64,000 nt of DNA from Boseongicola sp. (GTDB taxonomy: Bacteria; Pseudomonadota; Alphaproteobacteria; Rhodobacterales; Rhodobacteraceae). The position numbers were made by a program, and so were the translations under genes. Numbering within the stretch: the first letter of the stretch is position 1; each line of letters begins with the position of its first letter. The stretch lies in the NCBI GenBank assembly GCA_014075275.1, contig CP046179.1, forward strand, positions 3,109,932-3,173,931. The letters are read 5' to 3'. This document shows positions 1-9,312 of this stretch, piece after piece. Below the pieces are notes generated by a model. That model was not told the origin of the DNA, made no database searches, and saw only the letters and a list, made by a program, of their open reading frames with translations.

Positions 1-1919
1 GTCTGACAGCCGCCGCCGAGGCGCTGATGGAAGGGCTGACCGAGAACGCGGTCGACTATCGTCCGAACTATGACGGCACGCTGGATGAACCGGTGGTTCT
101 GCCCGCCGCTTTCCCGAATTTGCTGGCCAATGGTTCCAGCGGGATCGCCGTTGGTATGGCCATGAATATTCCGCCGCATAACCTGAATGAGCTGTGCGAT
201 GCCTGCCTGCATTTGGCCAAAGCGAAGAACAGCGAATTGGTGCGCGACGATACCCTGATCGAGATGGTGCCGGGGCCGGATTTCCCGACCGGTGGCATCA
301 TTGTTGAACCGAAAGATTCGATTGCCGAGGCCTATCGCACGGGCCGTGGTGGTTTTCGGGTTCGTGCCCGCTGGGAGATCGAGGATCTTGGACGCGGCCA
401 ATGGCAGGTGGTTGTCACCGAAATCCCCTATCAGGTGCAGAAAAGCCGGCTGATCGAGAAGCTGGCCGAAGTGATCCAGACCAAAAAGGTGCCGATCCTT
501 GGCGACGTGCGCGACGAAAGCGCCGAAGATATCCGCATCGTGCTGGAACCACGTTCGCGCAACGTCGACGCCGATGTCCTGATGAACATGCTGTTCCGTA
601 ACAGCGATCTTGAGACTCGGTTCAGCCTGAACATGAACGTGCTGATCGACGGCGTGACGCCCAAGGTCTGCTCGCTGAAAGAAGTGCTGCGCGCCTTTAT
701 GGAGCATCGCCGCGACGTGCTTCAGCGCCGCTCGCAACACCGGCTGGACAAGATTGATCACCGCCTTGAGGTATTGGAAGGCTTTATCACGGCGTTCCTA
801 AACCTGGATCGCGTGATCGACATCATCCGCTATGACGACGACCCCAAAGCGGCATTGATGCGCGAGGATTGGTCCCGCGATTTCGTGCGCGCGATGGACG
901 AGACCGATTACGTTAGCCCGCCCGAGGGTGAAGGTGAATTGAGCGAGGTTCAGGTCGAAGCAATCCTGAATATGCGCCTGCGCGCCCTTCGCCGTTTGGA
1001 AGAGATCGAACTGCGCCGCGAATACGACGAATTGCTGATTGAGCGGGCGGCGCTGGAAGATCTGTTGGCTGACGAGGGTCAGCAGTGGGCGAAGATTGCC
1101 GAACAACTGCGAGAAGTGAAGAAAGCATTCGGCAAGGACTACGAAGGCGGTGCCCGCCGTTCGACCTTTGCCGAGGCTGGTGTGGTCGAAGATGTGCCGC
1201 TGGAAGCGATGATCGACCGCGAGCCGATTACGGTTGTGTGCAGCCAGATGGGCTGGATTCGCGCCATGACCGGCCACATCGCGCTGGATCGCGAGCTAAA
1301 GTTCAAGGACGGTGACGGTCCGCGCTTTGTTTTCCACGCGGAAACCACCGACCGACTGCTGATTTGTGGCTCGAACGGGCGGTTTTACACGCTTTCGGCG
1401 TCAAGCCTGCCTGGCGGGCGCGGCATGGGCGAACCAGTGCGCCTGATGGTCGATCTGCCGAACGAGGTTGAAATCGTGTCGCTGTTCATCCATGCGCCGG
1501 GCCGCAAATTGTTGGTGGCGTCCAGCGCTGGCGATGGCTTTGTGGTGCCCGAGGACGAGATTGTGGCGCAGACACGCGCTGGCAAACAGGTGCTGAACGT
1601 CAAAGGCGAGACGCGCGCTTTGGTCTGTAAACCGGTTGATGGCGATCATATCGCCGCCGTTGGCGAAAACCGGAAGATGCTGGTGTTCCCCGTGGCCGAC
1701 CTGCCCGAGATGACGCGCGGCAAGGGTGTGCGCCTGCAAAAGTATAAAGACGGCGGCCTGTCTGATGCCCGCACCTTCACGATGGCCGAAGGTCTCAGTT
1801 GGCTTGATCCGGCGGGGCGCACGCGAAACGTCACCGAACTGGCGGAATGGCAGGGCGCACGCGCCGGGGCCGGGCGCATGGCACCGCGTGGGTTTCCGCA
1901 GGACAACAGGTTTACCTGA
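1..1919 (+). CDS. parC: DNA topoisomerase IV subunit A, 5' end outside window
   Basis: Subunit A of topoisomerase IV, which with ParE unlinks daughter chromosomes. The frame is open from base 3, and the first codons read [12 protein letters not shown], the stretch that directly follows the catalytic tyrosine in this family, so that tyrosine lies a few codons outside the window. About 638 residues remain: the rest of the breakage-reunion domain, the coiled-coil arm (motif [14 protein letters not shown] near residue 325 of the fragment) and the C-terminal beta-pinwheel. No GyrA box (QRRGGKG) is visible, which favours ParC over GyrA. TGA stop at 1917. The DUF898 gene starts 3 bases later, so the two are probably co-transcribed. 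Confidence 0.95.
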   Translation, partial: LTAAAEALMEGLTENAVDYRPNYDGTLDEPVVLPAAFPNLLANGSSGIAVGMAMNIPPHNLNELCDACLHLAKAKNSELVRDDTLIEMVPGPDFPTGGIIVEPKDSIAEAYRTGRGGFRVRARWEIEDLGRGQWQVVVTEIPYQVQKSRLIEKLAEVIQTKKVPILGDVRDESAEDIRIVLEPRSRNVDADVLMNMLFRNSDLETRFSLNMNVLIDGVTPKVCSLKEVLRAFMEHRRDVLQRRSQHRLDKIDHRLEVLEGFITAFLNLDRVIDIIRYDDDPKAALMREDWSRDFVRAMDETDYVSPPEGEGELSEVQVEAILNMRLRALRRLEEIELRREYDELLIERAALEDLLADEGQQWAKIAEQLREVKKAFGKDYEGGARRSTFAEAGVVEDVPLEAMIDREPITVVCSQMGWIRAMTGHIALDRELKFKDGDGPRFVFHAETTDRLLICGSNGRFYTLSASSLPGGRGMGEPVRLMVDLPNEVEIVSLFIHAPGRKLLVASSAGDGFVVPEDEIVAQTRAGKQVLNVKGETRALVCKPVDGDHIAAVGENRKMLVFPVADLPEMTRGKGVRLQKYKDGGLSDARTFTMAEGLSWLDPAGRTRNVTELAEWQGARAGAGRMAPRGFPQDNRFT

Positions 1920-1922
1920 GCC

Positions 1923-3110
1923 GTGGCCGCCACTGATCTGACAACTCGGTTCATTGGACAACGCGGGCGGTTGTTTCGCATGGCTTTCTTTATGGGTCTG
2001 CTTACCGTTCTTACCGTTGGATTCTATCGCTTTTGGATGAAAACGCGTCTCAGACGCTATTACTGGTCGTCAATCCGCATCGGCTCTCATCATCTGGAAT
2101 ACGTCGGCCAACCTCTGGAAAAGCTGCTTGGGTTCTTCATCGCCGTGGTCATCCTGGCCTTCTACATCGGCATCGTGAACCTGATCCTGATGGTCATCAG
2201 TTTCTCGCTGTTTGACGGTAACACGGCAGCTTACATTGCCTCTTTTGTTGGCGTTATCCCGCTTTGGTTTTACGCACGCTACCGGGCGCGGCGATATGTG
2301 CTGGCGCGCACTCGCTGGCGCGGAATTCGCTTTGGGGTCGATCCCGGCGCGTGGGGCTATGCCTGGCGCGCTATGGTTCACTGGTCTCTGACTATCCTCA
2401 GTCTGGGCCTGCTGTGGCCGCGCATGACGTTCTGGCTGGAAAAGTTTCGCATTGACCGAACGTGGTATGGCGATCGCCAGATAGAACAGGGCGGCAACAG
2501 CACCATGCTGATCAAAGGTATGTTGCCGTTCTGGCTGGTCGTCGCACTGACGGTAGCCGCAGGGGTTCACAGTTATCTGTCAGATGATGTCGAGATTGCC
2601 GCCTTTGCGTTAATCGCGGCTGTTCCTATGCTGGCTGTGACCTGGGCTTGGTACTCGGTGCGCAGCTTTCGCTTGCTGACAAATGCGAAATCAGCCGGAA
2701 ACATCCATTTTCTCTCAAAAGCCCGGGCGCCGAGAGTGATTGGAATTTATATCTTCGGCTACACTGTCACGTGGATTCTGACCTCGATTGCGGCAGGTAT
2801 CGCGGCCGTCGTTTTCCTGGCCGTGTGGTTGGTCAGTATTGGCGAAGGGTTTTCCTTCGAAGCAGTCGAAAATCTTGCCAATCCCGGTCTGACACTACAG
2901 ATAGCCGGGTTTGCGATCTATTTTATTGTTTTTGTCATCTGGGCCAGCCTGCGTCATGTTTTTGTGACTCTTCCGATTTGGCGGCACTATGCGGACACTC
3001 TCACACTTATTGGCACAGAGTCCCTGCACGATATCCGCCAGCGCGAGCGCGACGAACATCGCGAAGCCGAAGGCTTTGCCGAGGCGTTAGATTTAGGGGC
3101 GGCCATATGA
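1923..3110 (+). CDS. DUF898 (YjgN-like) polytopic membrane protein
   Basis: A 395-residue integral membrane protein of unknown function. Two DUF898-type units can be seen, each with a glycine/arginine entry, hydrophobic helices and aromatic-basic linkers (for example FYRFWMKTRLRRYYWSS near residue 35 and a similar WPRMTFWLEKFR motif near residue 165). About eight transmembrane helices are likely. GTG start at 1923 is chosen because the family N-terminus (FIGQRGRLFRM) lies upstream of the first ATG at 1981. It follows parC by 3 bases and overlaps the M48 protease gene by ATGA, so it is probably translated together with that gene. DUF898-M48 pairing suggests a membrane quality-control role, but that is inference. 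Confidence 0.85.
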   Translation: MAATDLTTRFIGQRGRLFRMAFFMGLLTVLTVGFYRFWMKTRLRRYYWSSIRIGSHHLEYVGQPLEKLLGFFIAVVILAFYIGIVNLILMVISFSLFDGNTAAYIASFVGVIPLWFYARYRARRYVLARTRWRGIRFGVDPGAWGYAWRAMVHWSLTILSLGLLWPRMTFWLEKFRIDRTWYGDRQIEQGGNSTMLIKGMLPFWLVVALTVAAGVHSYLSDDVEIAAFALIAAVPMLAVTWAWYSVRSFRLLTNAKSAGNIHFLSKARAPRVIGIYIFGYTVTWILTSIAAGIAAVVFLAVWLVSIGEGFSFEAVENLANPGLTLQIAGFAIYFIVFVIWASLRHVFVTLPIWRHYADTLTLIGTESLHDIRQRERDEHREAEGFAEALDLGAAI

Positions 3111-4267
3111 GCAGTGATCGCGTCATCAGCACGCCGATTTACGTTGGAGCCACGCCCGAAAAACCAGAAGGTTTTGCCGATTTCTTTGACGGGCGCAGTG
3201 CCAAGGCGCAGCGCGTTGCCTTCGAAATTGATGATCGCACGCGCGCATTAACCATCCGCCCTGTCGACGCTCCCCCAGAGCATTGGAAAATCGCTGACCT
3301 GCGCGAAGTGCCGGATCAGGCTGATGCCAGCCGCTTGATCTTGACCACCACGGATCGCGCACTCACCCGGCTTATTCTGACGGATTCCGAATCCATCGTC
3401 GTTCTGCGTCAACGCGCTCCGAAGCTGTCCGTCCGGCCACCAGCGAGAGGGCGGGGTCGCGTCATGGCTTGGGCTGCGGGCGCAGTTGCCGCCGTCTTTG
3501 CTATCGTCTTTCTTCTAGTTCCGGTCATGGCTGATCAACTCGCCAAAGTTTTGCCAACGCGGGGAGAACAGGCGCTGGGGGAGGCTACGCTTGAGCAAAT
3601 CCGTTCAGCGCTCAGCAATGATTTCACTGGTTTTGTCAGTGTCTGTTCCACACCAGAAGGTGATCAGGCAATTGCGACGATGCTGGCCACATTAGAAGGC
3701 GATGGCCTGGATTTGCCGTACCCGATCCAGATCACCGTTCTGGATCATTCGCTGGTCAATGCGTTTGCTTTGCCGGGGGGGCAGGTGGTTTTCTTCCGCG
3801 GCATACTGGACATGGCAGAAGGGCCTGATGAAATTGCTGCGGTTCTGGCGCATGAGATTGGCCATGTCGCGGCCCGAGACCCAACGCGCATTGCCCTGCG
3901 TTCGGCAGGTTCGCTCGGAGTTCTAGGCTTGCTATTTGGCGATTTCGCGGGTGGCGCGGCTGTTTTGTTTTTGGTCGAGCAACTCATTCAGGCTGATTAT
4001 AGCCGCGAAGCTGAGGCTGCTGCTGATAACTATGGTATCGATTTGCTTTTGAAGGCGGGTATTGATCCGGCTGCGTTGGGCACGCTGTTCCAGCGCATGC
4101 AGGAAGAATACGGCGAGGCGGAAGGCATTGCGGCTCATTTCACGTCGCACCCGGCGCTTGGGGATCGGATAGCGAACTCGGGTACAGCCAGCGATCGACT
4201 GGAAAACGACCCTTTGCCAAGCCTATCGGATGAAGGTTGGACAGCCATTCAAAACATGTGTGGCTAA
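3107..4267 (+). CDS. M48-family zinc metallopeptidase, membrane-anchored
   Basis: Predicted zinc endopeptidase of 386 residues. A soluble N-terminal part (about 115 residues) precedes one transmembrane segment (about residues 120-145, VMAWAAGAVAAVFAIVFLLV), then an M48 catalytic domain with the zinc motif HEIGH at residues 249-253 and the downstream glutamate ligand in SREAEAAAD near residue 303. The start ATG at 3107 overlaps the previous stop (ATGA). An open frame reaches back to 2648 but runs through the DUF898 gene in another frame. By analogy with BepA/Oma1-like M48 enzymes it may act on envelope proteins, but its substrate is unknown. Confidence 0.88.
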   Translation: MSSDRVISTPIYVGATPEKPEGFADFFDGRSAKAQRVAFEIDDRTRALTIRPVDAPPEHWKIADLREVPDQADASRLILTTTDRALTRLILTDSESIVVLRQRAPKLSVRPPARGRGRVMAWAAGAVAAVFAIVFLLVPVMADQLAKVLPTRGEQALGEATLEQIRSALSNDFTGFVSVCSTPEGDQAIATMLATLEGDGLDLPYPIQITVLDHSLVNAFALPGGQVVFFRGILDMAEGPDEIAAVLAHEIGHVAARDPTRIALRSAGSLGVLGLLFGDFAGGAAVLFLVEQLIQADYSREAEAAADNYGIDLLLKAGIDPAALGTLFQRMQEEYGEAEGIAAHFTSHPALGDRIANSGTASDRLENDPLPSLSDEGWTAIQNMCG

Positions 4268-4323
4268 CTTGCGGGCCGGACTGTGGCGCGGTAGTTCAAT
4301 GCAGGGCGGTGGGAGCCAATAAA

Positions 4324-4941
4324 ATGAAGCAGGCCATTCTGATCACATTCTGTGCGGTGTTCCTTGGCGGCTGTGCCATCGAGGATGCAGCCGAAGTGCC
4401 GCTGGTGCCGCTGGGTGATTTCCGACTTGGACATAACATTGCGATTGCTGACAACGTCGTCCGAGGCCCGTTTTCGCGTGAGATGAGCGAAACTGATCTG
4501 GAAGCTTCGGTTCAAAATGCTGTGGCCGAGCGTTTGCGCAAGTATGACGGCAACGGTCTTTATCATCTGGGTATTGTCGTGGGCGGTGTGACTCTGGCGC
4601 AGCCGGGCATACCAGTTGTCTATTCGCCAAAATCCGTTCTTTTGCTGGATGTCACGATCTTCGACAACAGAACACGTGAGCCTTTGAACACCTCACCAAA
4701 GCGCATTCAGGTTGGCGAGGGTTTTGCGAATGCCGTGCCATTTTTGGGGTCCGGCAATGTGCGTGAACCTGAACAACAGCTTGAGAACCTGTCAGCAAAT
4801 GCAGCGCGCGCCATCGAAGAATGGTTGCAGGACAATCCGGACTGGTTTCAGCCCCGGGCCGACCAAATCCGCGTTCCTTTCGATATCCGAACCCCGGCAC
4901 CGGATGTCAGTCGCGCCAGACCTGCCGAAACGGTCAACTGA
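4324..4941 (+). CDS. predicted lipoprotein of unknown function
   Basis: A 205-residue protein with a lipoprotein signal: a short basic start (MKQ), a hydrophobic stretch and the lipobox LGGC with Cys17 as the lipidated residue. The mature part is soluble, with an amphipathic helix rich in A/E (QNAVAERLRKY) and a long C-terminal helix. It ends with a Pro/Arg-rich tail. I do not recognise a family. The frame is open from 4237, but ATG 4324 gives the signal peptide at the N-terminus and follows the M48 gene by 56 bases. It could be co-transcribed with the protease. tuf follows on the same strand with its own leader. Confidence 0.75.
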   Translation: MKQAILITFCAVFLGGCAIEDAAEVPLVPLGDFRLGHNIAIADNVVRGPFSREMSETDLEASVQNAVAERLRKYDGNGLYHLGIVVGGVTLAQPGIPVVYSPKSVLLLDVTIFDNRTREPLNTSPKRIQVGEGFANAVPFLGSGNVREPEQQLENLSANAARAIEEWLQDNPDWFQPRADQIRVPFDIRTPAPDVSRARPAETVN

Positions 4942-4966
4942 CGCTTGATTTTCTGCCCCCGAAGGG

Positions 4967-4995
4967 CTAGGTGGCGCGCGATATGCACCACCTAG
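4967..4995 (+). promoter_or_regulatory. hairpin in the tuf leader
   Basis: Perfect 8-bp inverted repeat CTAGGTGG (4967-4974) and CCACCTAG (4988-4995) with a 13-nt loop. It ends 12 nt before the tuf ATG, and GAGG overlaps its 3' edge, so the hairpin abuts the ribosome-binding site. There is no T-tract, so it is not a terminator. It could tune translation or RNA stability of EF-Tu mRNA; the role is inferred. Confidence 0.5.
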
Positions 4996-5007
4996 AGGCT
5001 AAAGGCG

Positions 5008-6183
5008 ATGGCAAAGGCAAAGTTTGAACGTAATAAACCGCACGTTAACATTGGCACGATTGGTCACGTTGACCACGGCAAGACGACGCTGACGGCGGCG
5101 ATCACGAAGTATTTTGGCGACTTCAAAGCGTATGACCAGATTGATGGCGCGCCTGAGGAAAAAGCGCGCGGGATCACGATCTCGACGGCGCACGTCGAAT
5201 ATGAAACCGAAGCGCGCCACTATGCGCACGTCGACTGCCCTGGCCACGCTGACTATGTGAAGAACATGATCACTGGTGCCGCACAGATGGACGGCGCGAT
5301 CCTGGTTGTGAACGCAGCTGACGGCCCGATGCCTCAGACCCGCGAGCACATCCTCTTGGGTCGCCAGGTCGGCATCCCGACTATGGTCGTTTACATGAAC
5401 AAGGTTGACCAGGTTGACGACGAAGAGCTTCTGGAACTGGTCGAAATGGAAATCCGTGAACTGCTGAGCAGCTACGATTACCCTGGCGACGATATTCCGA
5501 TCATCAAGGGCTCGGCTCTGGCGGCAATGGAAGGCAACTCGCCCGAGATCGGCGAAGAGTCGATCAAGGCGCTGATGGCGGCTGTTGACGAATGGATCCC
5601 AACCCCAGAGCGCGCGATTGACCAGCCGTTCCTGATGCCAGTCGAGGACGTGTTCTCGATCTCGGGTCGCGGCACGGTTGCGACGGGGCGTGTTGAGCGT
5701 GGCGTGATCAACGTGGGCGACGAGATCGAAATCGTCGGCATCCGCGACAACAAGAAGACGACCTGCACAGGCGTTGAAATGTTCCGCAAGCTGTTGGATC
5801 GTGGTGAAGCAGGCGACAACATCGGCGCACTTTTGCGTGGTGTTGATCGTGACGGCGTTGAGCGCGGTCAGGTTCTGTGTAAGCCGGGTTCGGTCAAGCC
5901 GCACACCAAGTTCGAGGCCGAGGCCTATATCCTGACCAAGGACGAAGGTGGCCGCCACACGCCGTTCTTCGCGAACTATCGCCCGCAGTTCTACTTCCGC
6001 ACGACGGACGTCACCGGCACAGTTGAACTGGCCGCTGGCACCGAGATGGTCATGCCCGGCGACAACGTGTCGTTCGGCGTTGAGCTGATCGCGCCGATTG
6101 CGATGGAACAGGGCCTGCGCTTTGCGATCCGCGAAGGCGGCCGCACCGTCGGCGCCGGCGTCGTGTCGAAAATCGTCGAGTAA
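5008..6183 (+). CDS. tuf: translation elongation factor EF-Tu
   Basis: GTPase that delivers aminoacyl-tRNA to the ribosome. At 391 residues it is the usual bacterial length. G1 [10 protein letters not shown] near residue 19, G3 [12 protein letters not shown] near residue 80, and G4 NKVD near residue 135 are intact, as are domains 2 and 3, ending in VVSKIVE. Codon choice is strongly biased, as expected for a highly expressed gene. A hairpin precedes the start and a strong intrinsic terminator follows the stop. Many alphaproteobacteria carry two tuf genes; this one is the copy linked to tRNA-Trp/secE rather than to rpsG/fusA. Confidence 0.99.
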   Translation: MAKAKFERNKPHVNIGTIGHVDHGKTTLTAAITKYFGDFKAYDQIDGAPEEKARGITISTAHVEYETEARHYAHVDCPGHADYVKNMITGAAQMDGAILVVNAADGPMPQTREHILLGRQVGIPTMVVYMNKVDQVDDEELLELVEMEIRELLSSYDYPGDDIPIIKGSALAAMEGNSPEIGEESIKALMAAVDEWIPTPERAIDQPFLMPVEDVFSISGRGTVATGRVERGVINVGDEIEIVGIRDNKKTTCTGVEMFRKLLDRGEAGDNIGALLRGVDRDGVERGQVLCKPGSVKPHTKFEAEAYILTKDEGGRHTPFFANYRPQFYFRTTDVTGTVELAAGTEMVMPGDNVSFGVELIAPIAMEQGLRFAIREGGRTVGAGVVSKIVE

Positions 6184-6224
6184 ACTGTTGCAATTCTAAT
6201 GGTACAATCTGCCAATTGAATTCG

Positions 6225-6257
6225 AAAGGGCCGCCCTGATTGGGCGGCCCTTTTTTC
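6225..6257 (+). terminator. intrinsic terminator after tuf
   Basis: A 12-bp perfect stem, AAAGGGCCGCCC at 6225-6236 and GGGCGGCCCTTT at 6242-6253, with a 5-nt loop and a run of T residues. It lies about 40 bases after the tuf stop codon. Confidence 0.95.
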
Positions 6258-6417
6258 TTTTGCAGCAATCATTTGCGTCGCACCAAAATTACAACAGAAC
6301 GCTCGGTAGGTGCGGATTCTGTCCCCTTGGCTTTGCATTCCCGGCGCTTTGTCTTTTAATTGAAGGGACTTAGGCGGGTTGATCAGGGTCAGGCCGCCGA
6401 CACGTAAGGTAGGCTCC

Positions 6418-7530
6418 ATGAAGTTGACCTGGCGATTTTCGTTGTGGTTTTCGGCCTTCGCGCTGTTTTTGATCGCGCTGTCCCGCATGCGCGCACCATA
6501 TCTGTGGGCGGAAACGCAGTTTCTGTTCACCTATGACATGGGTTTTCAACGGCGTGGTCTGTTCGGCGAAATTCTAAGTTGGGCCTATCCCGTCGGTATG
6601 TCGCAGACCGATGTTCATTCTGTTGCACTGTTGATGTCCATGACGGTGGCTTTTGCGACATTCTTCTATTTCCGCGACCGGTTTCAAGTTGCTGAACCCG
6701 GCGGCATCCTTCTTTTGTTGTTCGCAACGTCAATTGGTACCGCCACGGTCATTGGTAACACCGGATACCTCGATCAGTTGCTGGTGGTTCTGACACTGAT
6801 TGCAGTTTCCATGCAGTCAACGACAGTTGGGATAGTATTGCGGCTGGTAATGGTGGCAGTCGGAGTCCTTGTTCACGAAAATATGCTGCCTTACTTTGCG
6901 CCACTGATCGGGTTGGAACTGTGGTTGCGTCGGCCCGAAGCGCCAATGGTCAACCGACTGATGATGGCTTTGATAATGCCAGTGTTTGCCACGGTGATCG
7001 CTGCGCTTGTGATCGTATTCGGAACGTATCCGCTAGAAAGTTCCGCTGCCCTTCACGCCTATATTGACAGCCGCGCCCTTGGATTTGATTTTCGCCCAGA
7101 TACTCTTGATCCTTTAGTCGACCTGCCCGCGGGTCAGGGTGTGCACGCTGAAGCATGGGCCACCAACGACTACATTTTCCGGCTCACGTCCTATGGTGGC
7201 GTAGGTTTTGTCATGATCGCGTTGACATTTTTGCCAATGCTCGCAGCTATGTCGCACCGGCCGCTGGTGGATCGCATTGCTGCAACGGGGGCGATCGTCG
7301 CGCCCCTGTCGCTGATGGTGGTCGCATTTGACGTTTCGCGTTTCATGGCTATCGCCTTGCTCAATGTTTTTTTGGTAGCGGCAATGATGCTGTCACGTGA
7401 CGAAAAGTTTGCGCGCAACCTGAGCGCCAGACTATCGCCCAATTTGGTAGTATCAATTCTTGTGCTCAGCGGAATTTTCGTATTGCGCGACCTGAATATC
7501 GACCCTCGCGGGCTTTCCGGGAGCGCTTAA
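6418..7530 (+). CDS. polytopic membrane protein, unknown function
   Basis: A 370-residue hydrophobic protein with about ten predicted transmembrane helices starting at residue 6 (FSLWFSAFALFLIALSRM). After the first helix it carries FTYDMGFQRRGLFGEIL, a YDxGFxRRGLxG pattern that I associate with several uncharacterised bacterial membrane proteins, perhaps linked to polysaccharide or lipid-linked sugar handling; this is a weak lead. The start ATG 6418 places the first helix at the N-terminus, and the open frame back to 6379 lacks support. Base composition is somewhat lower in G+C than in tuf. It sits alone between the tuf terminator and tRNA-Trp. Confidence 0.7.
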   Translation: MKLTWRFSLWFSAFALFLIALSRMRAPYLWAETQFLFTYDMGFQRRGLFGEILSWAYPVGMSQTDVHSVALLMSMTVAFATFFYFRDRFQVAEPGGILLLLFATSIGTATVIGNTGYLDQLLVVLTLIAVSMQSTTVGIVLRLVMVAVGVLVHENMLPYFAPLIGLELWLRRPEAPMVNRLMMALIMPVFATVIAALVIVFGTYPLESSAALHAYIDSRALGFDFRPDTLDPLVDLPAGQGVHAEAWATNDYIFRLTSYGGVGFVMIALTFLPMLAAMSHRPLVDRIAATGAIVAPLSLMVVAFDVSRFMAIALLNVFLVAAMMLSRDEKFARNLSARLSPNLVVSILVLSGIFVLRDLNIDPRGLSGSA

Positions 7531-7632
7531 GCAGCAGTTGCATTGGTTGGCCACCCAGGCGTCTAATTGACGGCAAGACAAGGTTTTTCCTTGCGTGTCG
7601 GTTCATGCTCGCATAATTCGACTATCGGCCTT

Positions 7633-7708
7633 AGGGGTTTAGCTCAGTTGGTAGAGCGACGGTCTCCAAAACCGTAGGTCGTGGGTTCGAGACCCTCAGC
7701 CCCTGCCA
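7633..7708 (+). tRNA. tRNA-Trp (anticodon CCA)
   Basis: A 76-nt cloverleaf with 3' CCA encoded. The acceptor stem AGGGGTT pairs with AGCCCCT; the D-arm contains AGCTCAGTTGGTAGAGC; the anticodon stem ACGGT/ACCGT encloses the loop CTCCAAA with anticodon CCA at 7666-7668; the T-arm carries GGTTCGAGACC. In many alphaproteobacteria this gene stands directly before secE-nusG. Here about 1.3 kb, including a reverse-strand gene, separates them. Confidence 0.98.
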
Positions 7709-7757
7709 AGGCCCTTTCTTCAAGTGTCAATGTTATTCCGTGAGAGCGGTCTTGCGC

Positions 7758-8582
7758 TCAGACATCTGAAGGGCGGCAGGAGAACAACTCGCGCGTCAGC
7801 AAACCTTCCCGAATAGCCTCAGCCTTGCAGCGCCAGTTCTCGATCCGCGCGTCCGTTTCTTCTTCGCCCATAACATCGACCAACTCGCCGCGATACATGC
7901 GGTCAGCCTGAAGCTGTCTTGTGCAGGTGCTTAGAAATTCAGCTGTGAGGTCGATCTTCTGGTCTATGCGCCATCCCGACCGATCCAGTAGAGTCGGATA
8001 GTCGGCGGGGGCATCGACGAACTCGGGACCATTGGCTATCGCCCGGTCGAGGTCCGCCGGTTTTAGCCCTTTGGGCACCAACACAACTGTAAACACCATA
8101 CATCCACCGCCGCGCACGACCCGGCGACACTCTTTCAACACGTCTTCTTTGCGGACAAGACAACACAGAAGATCACTGTGACTGATGGCGTCATATGTCC
8201 CATCATCAACCGGCAATTCTGCGGCGTCGGCCACATGGGCCGTTACGCAGTCGGACAGTCCCTCGGTAATTGCACGCTCTTGTGCAATCCGGACAGAGAT
8301 ATCGGGTAAATCAAACAGGGCCGCATGACTGCCGGTGGCTTTTGCAATGTGAATGGCCGGCCAGCCGCTGCCCGCTCCAAGATCCGCAAATTTGGAATTC
8401 GGCCCAAGGTGCATCAATTCTGCGATCAGATTGGCCTGTTCCTTGGTGGTCCAACTGTTGCCGCCATAGTCGCCACCAAAAACTTCGCGCTCGATTTTCA
8501 GCATTACTGGCAATGTCGAACGATGATAGGCGTCACCGAACCGCTCAGAGGCGGCCCGCTCGGCCGGGGTGCAGCATCCCAT
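7758..8582 (-). CDS. class I SAM-dependent methyltransferase
   Basis: Predicted methyltransferase of 274 residues. The SAM-binding motif I reads FADLGAGSGWPAIHIA (about residues 65-80), followed by a motif II-like acidic strand (AALFDLPDIS) and a post-motif HVADAAELP. C-terminal residues are less typical, and the substrate cannot be named. Start at 8582 is chosen because AGGAG lies 6 nt upstream of this ATG. A longer frame to 8618 would begin without a ribosome-binding site. It lies on the strand opposite to, and between, tRNA-Trp and secE, where these two are usually adjacent. Confidence 0.8.
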   Translation of the reverse strand: MGCCTPAERAASERFGDAYHRSTLPVMLKIEREVFGGDYGGNSWTTKEQANLIAELMHLGPNSKFADLGAGSGWPAIHIAKATGSHAALFDLPDISVRIAQERAITEGLSDCVTAHVADAAELPVDDGTYDAISHSDLLCCLVRKEDVLKECRRVVRGGGCMVFTVVLVPKGLKPADLDRAIANGPEFVDAPADYPTLLDRSGWRIDQKIDLTAEFLSTCTRQLQADRMYRGELVDVMGEEETDARIENWRCKAEAIREGLLTRELFSCRPSDV

Positions 8583-9033
8583 GTCTTCTCCTATCTGACA
8601 TGCGCATTTTCGTAGCACAGTATTTGCGATTTGTCCGTCCTGCGGCCGCTGCTCGGCATCTTAACGTTTTACTCATACTGTTTAACGCTCCCCATTATCT
8701 TGTGTGCGAACGCGCAACACGCGCTAGGGGCACCGACGTGATACCGACGCGATACAGACAGACTGGTTTGCATGAAAAATTGAGGAAACTTGCGAATTAA
8801 CGCCGTCTCTGGAAGTACACATGCCATGCCGCTGCGCTCGTTGCGATTACCAATTATTTACCATTTCATCCGCCACTTTGAGCGCGAAGGTCCGCGGTGA
8901 TTTAATGCTACCGTTGGACCCGGGGTCACATCAACGCGAGATATCCCCTTCTTCTCAACGCTTCTGCCGAGAAGGGTTGAAAACCAATCAACAAAGGCGT
9001 ATCTGCCCATCGATCCGCAGGAGATTTCGCCAG
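8583..9033. other. intergenic region upstream of secE
   Basis: 451 bases between the divergent methyltransferase gene and secE. It contains the 58-bp element at 8704-8761 and TTAAC half-sites near 8661 and 8682. A GGAGA ribosome-binding site for secE lies near 9020. An open frame from 8821 enters secE, but it has no recognisable coding content before the secE ATG. The secE promoter must lie here. Confidence 0.6.
8704..8761 (+). repeat. 58-bp interspersed element, copy 1
   Basis: This 58-bp segment recurs at 36248-36305 on the opposite strand with a single mismatch (C at 8720, T in the other copy). It begins GTGCGAACGCGCAACA, continues through GCGCTAGGGGCA, and carries two tandem 11-mers, CCGACGTGATA and CCGACGCGATA, then CAGACAG. 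Similarity stops sharply at both edges. Both copies are intergenic and have TTAAC motifs upstream. I do not recognise it as a known element. Confidence 0.85.
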
Positions 9034-9228
9034 ATGGCCACGAACCCGCTTCAGTTCCTTCAGCAGACCCGTTCCGAGGTTGCCAAAGTTGTTTGGCCGT
9101 CGCGTCGCGAAGTTGCGCTGACATCTGTGATGGTGTTCGCACTGTCGATCATCACGGCGATATTCTTTTCCTTTGTTGACTGGATTATCCGCATGGGACT
9201 GGAAGGCTTGCTGACATTCGTCAGCTAA
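9034..9228 (+). CDS. secE: preprotein translocase subunit SecE
   Basis: Small subunit of the SecYEG channel in the inner membrane. The 64-residue protein has the conserved cytoplasmic helix (QQTRSEVAKVVWPSRREV, residues 8-25) followed by one transmembrane helix (VMVFALSIITAIFFSFVDW), the single-helix form typical of alphaproteobacteria. The start at 9034 has GGAGA about 12 nt upstream. The next gene on this strand is nusG, the usual order. Confidence 0.97.
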   Translation: MATNPLQFLQQTRSEVAKVVWPSRREVALTSVMVFALSIITAIFFSFVDWIIRMGLEGLLTFVS

Positions 9229-9312
9229 CCGGCCCTATCCTACATCCCCAATAACGAGCCGCCGCGATCCCCTTGAAATCCGTTGCAAGGGCCGGTATTG
9301 CGTGCCCCATAA

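Noticed and set aside
2648-3106. Upstream extension of the M48 protease frame
   Set aside because: It overlaps the DUF898 gene in another frame, with Arg/Cys/Ser-rich nonsense translation; ATG 3107 overlaps the previous stop and gives a normal protein.
4999-5958. 319-residue frame antisense to tuf
   Set aside because: Shadow of strongly biased tuf codons; Arg/His/Val-rich and without any recognisable motif.
8583-9033. Integrated element bounded by a duplicated tRNA-Trp end
   Set aside because: No second copy of the tRNA 3' sequence and no integrase gene were seen.
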